This document shows, one piece after another, positions 62,271 to 64,000 of a stretch of 64,000 bases of DNA. The DNA is from an uncultured Mucilaginibacter sp. Its GTDB lineage: Bacteria; Bacteroidota; Bacteroidia; Sphingobacteriales; Sphingobacteriaceae. The DNA is taken from contig NZ_CAMLHX010000007.1 in assembly GCF_946479965.1 (NCBI RefSeq), forward strand, positions 45,690 to 109,689, in the 5' to 3' direction. The position numbers and the translations under genes were made by a program. The notes below the pieces were generated by a model that saw only the letters and a program-made list of their open reading frames with translations, had not been told where the DNA came from and did no database searches. How positions within the stretch are numbered: the stretch's first letter is position 1; the number at the start of each line of letters is the position of its first letter.

Positions 62271-63161
62271 ATGCGTGTTAACCAAAATCTCCTGTCAGGG
62301 AAGCGTAAGTACCTGTTCGGATTGACACTACTTCCTTTTATTGTTGTGATATGCGTGGCTTTCAGTATGAAGGACGATAACGGCTTTGATATGGCCAGGC
62401 GGGAAGTTTTGCTCCGCAGGATAGGGCATGAACTGCTTTTACAGGCAGGCGATAGTACATCAAGAGTACTGCCGGTAGAAAAGATAGACGAAAATGAATA
62501 CCAGCTGAAGTTTGAGAATGAGCTTACTTTTCAACCGGATTCCTTGGTGAATACTACCCGGCGTGTGTTGGCCCAGGATCCACTCGCACGTGATTACATT
62601 GTTAACGTTCTGAATTGTGGCAACTCCAGTGTAGCCTATGGCTATGCGATATCAAAAAATAAAAAAGATGAAATTGTGGCATGTAAGGGAAGAAAGCAAC
62701 CTACAGCATGTTACATGATCAACATTAAATTTAAACCTTCGGGCTTAAACACAGCAACAACCGGATATATTTTGGGTGGCCTGCCCTTTTTAGCTTTTGT
62801 CGGCTTTCTGTTTTTCAGATCTGCAAAGCCGCGGAGAGAGGCGACAGACAGTCAGGATGCCGGCGTGATCACATTAGGCTCAGTATTGTTTGATGCTAAG
62901 CACCGTAACCTCATTGTAGATGGACAAACGATTGAATTAACCGGAACGGAAACCCGTGTACTGCGCATATTCGCATTATTGCCTAACCAGACCATAGACA
63001 GAAGCCGGCTGCAAAAAGAAATATGGGAAGACGAAGGTGTTATAGTGGGGCGCAGCCTGGATATGTTTATATCCAAACTCAGAAAAAAACTGGAGCTTAA
63101 TCCGAATATTAAAATTGTTGTGATACGGGGTAAGGGGTATAAGTTGGAGATTAGTGCTTAG
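62271..63161 (+). CDS. Membrane-anchored winged-helix transcription regulator
   Basis: A 296-residue protein: membrane helix 1 (about 14-33), a periplasmic domain of about 130 residues with cysteines 116, 138 and 147, helix 2 (about 163-182), then a cytoplasmic OmpR/PhoB winged helix (VITLGSVLFDAKHRNLIVDG, ELTGTETRVLRIF, RSLDMFISKLRKKLE, VIRGKGYKL). It has no receiver domain. It is a one-component, ToxR-like sensor, but with the DNA-binding domain at the C-terminus. Divergent from the propeller protein, which it may control or sense. A dispersed palindrome follows. Confidence 0.85.
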   Translation: MRVNQNLLSGKRKYLFGLTLLPFIVVICVAFSMKDDNGFDMARREVLLRRIGHELLLQAGDSTSRVLPVEKIDENEYQLKFENELTFQPDSLVNTTRRVLAQDPLARDYIVNVLNCGNSSVAYGYAISKNKKDEIVACKGRKQPTACYMINIKFKPSGLNTATTGYILGGLPFLAFVGFLFFRSAKPRREATDSQDAGVITLGSVLFDAKHRNLIVDGQTIELTGTETRVLRIFALLPNQTIDRSRLQKEIWEDEGVIVGRSLDMFISKLRKKLELNPNIKIVVIRGKGYKLEISA

Positions 63162-63170
63162 GAAACAAAA

Positions 63171-63199
63171 ATAGCGATGGGTTTAAAACCCATCGCTAT
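63171..63199. repeat. 29-bp dispersed palindrome, copy 4
   Basis: Stem ATAGCGATGGGTTT/AAACCCATCGCTAT, extended by AAACAAAA and TTTTGTTT to 63163-63207, so the full stem exceeds 20 bp. Between convergent genes. Confidence 0.85.
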
Positions 63200-63237
63200 T
63201 TTTGTTTGATATAAGTTCCTCAGACTTCCGGACTAAC

Positions 63238-64000
63238 CTACTGCTTCAACTTCTCAGCCGCCTTTATACTATCCTGTTTTGCTTTTTCGCGTTTTTTAAA
63301 GAAGCCTTTAAGGAAGAAGTTACTTTGAAGCGCCTGCATGTTATCATTTAGCTTAACCGAGCTTTGCTGCAGGTTATTAAGCGTGCTGCGCACTTGCCCG
63401 GCTGCTGTGGGGTCGTTTAATAAAATGCCTATCGTATTATCATTGCTGTTAAACTTATTGGTAGCCTTAATAAGGTTATCAGTAATGGCAGTTGCATTTT
63501 TTGCAGTTTGCTGAAACTGCTCCGCAGTTGCAGTAAACTTGTTGAACGTAGTGGTATCTGTAAATAATTTATCAGCCAAACCGCCTTTGGTATTGATGGT
63601 TCTGCTGAACTTATCCAGCTGCACAGCCATACGTGCTGCGCTGCCTGTGGCGGCTTCAAGGTTGCGCATAGAATTGCGAAGCTGTATCGCCATCAGGCTA
63701 TCAGCCATCAGCGTACCCACAGTGCCTTTGCCTTGTAATATTTTGCGGCTTAATAATTTAAAATCGCCGGTTATTGATAGCAGGTTCTGATTGTTTTGTT
63801 GAAGGGTTTTCATGATATCGTCAGTCGAGGTCATTTTTTCCGACTGTAATACATCACCTTCCTGTATAACAGGTGCCTGCGGGGTCCCGCCATCAATAAC
63901 TATAATTTTATTGCCTATTAATCCATCAGAGCCAATGTGCACACCTGCATTACGGTGAATGTAGGGCTGGCTGCCTTCGTCAATTTTCATCTCCACATCA
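63238..64000 (-). CDS. MlaD/MCE-family protein (partial)
   Basis: The C-terminal 254 residues of a mammalian-cell-entry (MlaD-like) protein; the frame stays open to the window end, so the N-terminal helix and most of the MCE domain are missing. Visible are the end of the MCE domain (VHIGSDGLIGNKIIVIDGG) and a long helical tail with LLSRKILQGKGTVGTLMADS and GILLNDPTAAGQVRSTLNNL. It probably forms part of a lipid-transport (Mla-like) ABC system at the inner membrane; the ATPase and permease should lie just beyond the right edge. Confidence 0.88.
   Translation of the reverse strand, partial: DVEMKIDEGSQPYIHRNAGVHIGSDGLIGNKIIVIDGGTPQAPVIQEGDVLQSEKMTSTDDIMKTLQQNNQNLLSITGDFKLLSRKILQGKGTVGTLMADSLMAIQLRNSMRNLEAATGSAARMAVQLDKFSRTINTKGGLADKLFTDTTTFNKFTATAEQFQQTAKNATAITDNLIKATNKFNSNDNTIGILLNDPTAAGQVRSTLNNLQQSSVKLNDNMQALQSNFFLKGFFKKREKAKQDSIKAAEKLKQ

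Overview
The window looks like a chromosomal segment of a Bacteroidota bacterium, most likely of the Sphingobacteriaceae (Mucilaginibacter or Pedobacter-like). The support is a gliding lipoprotein GldB next to NAD synthetase, tandem DUF2490 genes, Tat-exported Gfo/Idh/MocA oxidoreductases beside a PmoA-type (DUF6807) protein, a TPR sensor histidine kinase, promoters of the Bacteroidota type (TTTG about 20 nt before TAnnTTTG), mostly weak Shine-Dalgarno sequences, and many short dispersed intergenic repeats. No rRNA, complete tRNA, CRISPR array, transposase or integrase was seen.

Layout. 1-3.1 kb: an AbiEi/AbiEii (type IV) toxin-antitoxin pair whose upstream 470 bp hold five palindromes, two of them long and perfect. 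3.1-12 kb: a secreted unknown, penicillin-binding protein 1C and a giant thioester alpha-2-macroglobulin, the usual periplasmic repair and protection pair. 12-17.2 kb: small metabolic and stress genes arranged around two regulators: a divergent GlxA/AraC regulator facing an SRPBCC plus PEP-mutase-like pair, and an ArsR-SRPBCC-DoxX-YdeI-DUF4256 run with clear tandem operators. 17.2-23.3 kb: a DUF2723 membrane protein, a small TTG-started zinc-ribbon protein, a Gfo/Idh/MocA oxidoreductase, thioredoxin and an Hsp20 chaperone. 23.7-28.9 kb: an AT-rich putative defence mini-island with an AIPR-family protein, a 98-residue unknown under a double operator, and an RloC-like ATPase with zinc hook and candidate anticodon-nuclease residues. 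An orphan tRNA T-arm-like hairpin and repeats lie at its right edge.

29-46 kb: TPR histidine kinase between two copies of a dispersed repeat, Gfo/Idh/MocA plus PmoA, dihydrolipoyl dehydrogenase, M1 peptidase, a probable 32-residue membrane microprotein with its own terminator, an ABC-2 exporter, two DUF2490 paralogues, enolase, and tandemly duplicated small membrane and GreA/B-domain proteins. 46-64 kb: housekeeping and envelope genes: a zincless Fpg/Nei glycosylase, DEAD-box helicase, MtgA, an epimerase, a degenerate ureohydrolase, a TlpA-like thioredoxin, NadE, GldB, an EEP-family hydrolase, a VWA-like membrane protein, FabG, a propeller protein facing a membrane-anchored winged-helix regulator, and an MlaD-type protein cut by the window end.

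Functions hang together mainly as envelope upkeep (PBP1C/A2M, MtgA, MlaD, GldB, M1 peptidase, DUF2723) and central metabolism (eno, lpd, nadE, fabG), with accessory defence loci inserted. The most unusual material is intergenic: the palindrome cluster at 270-681, the operator-controlled orphan gene inside the defence island, the microprotein at 38556, and several repeat families that recur between unrelated genes.
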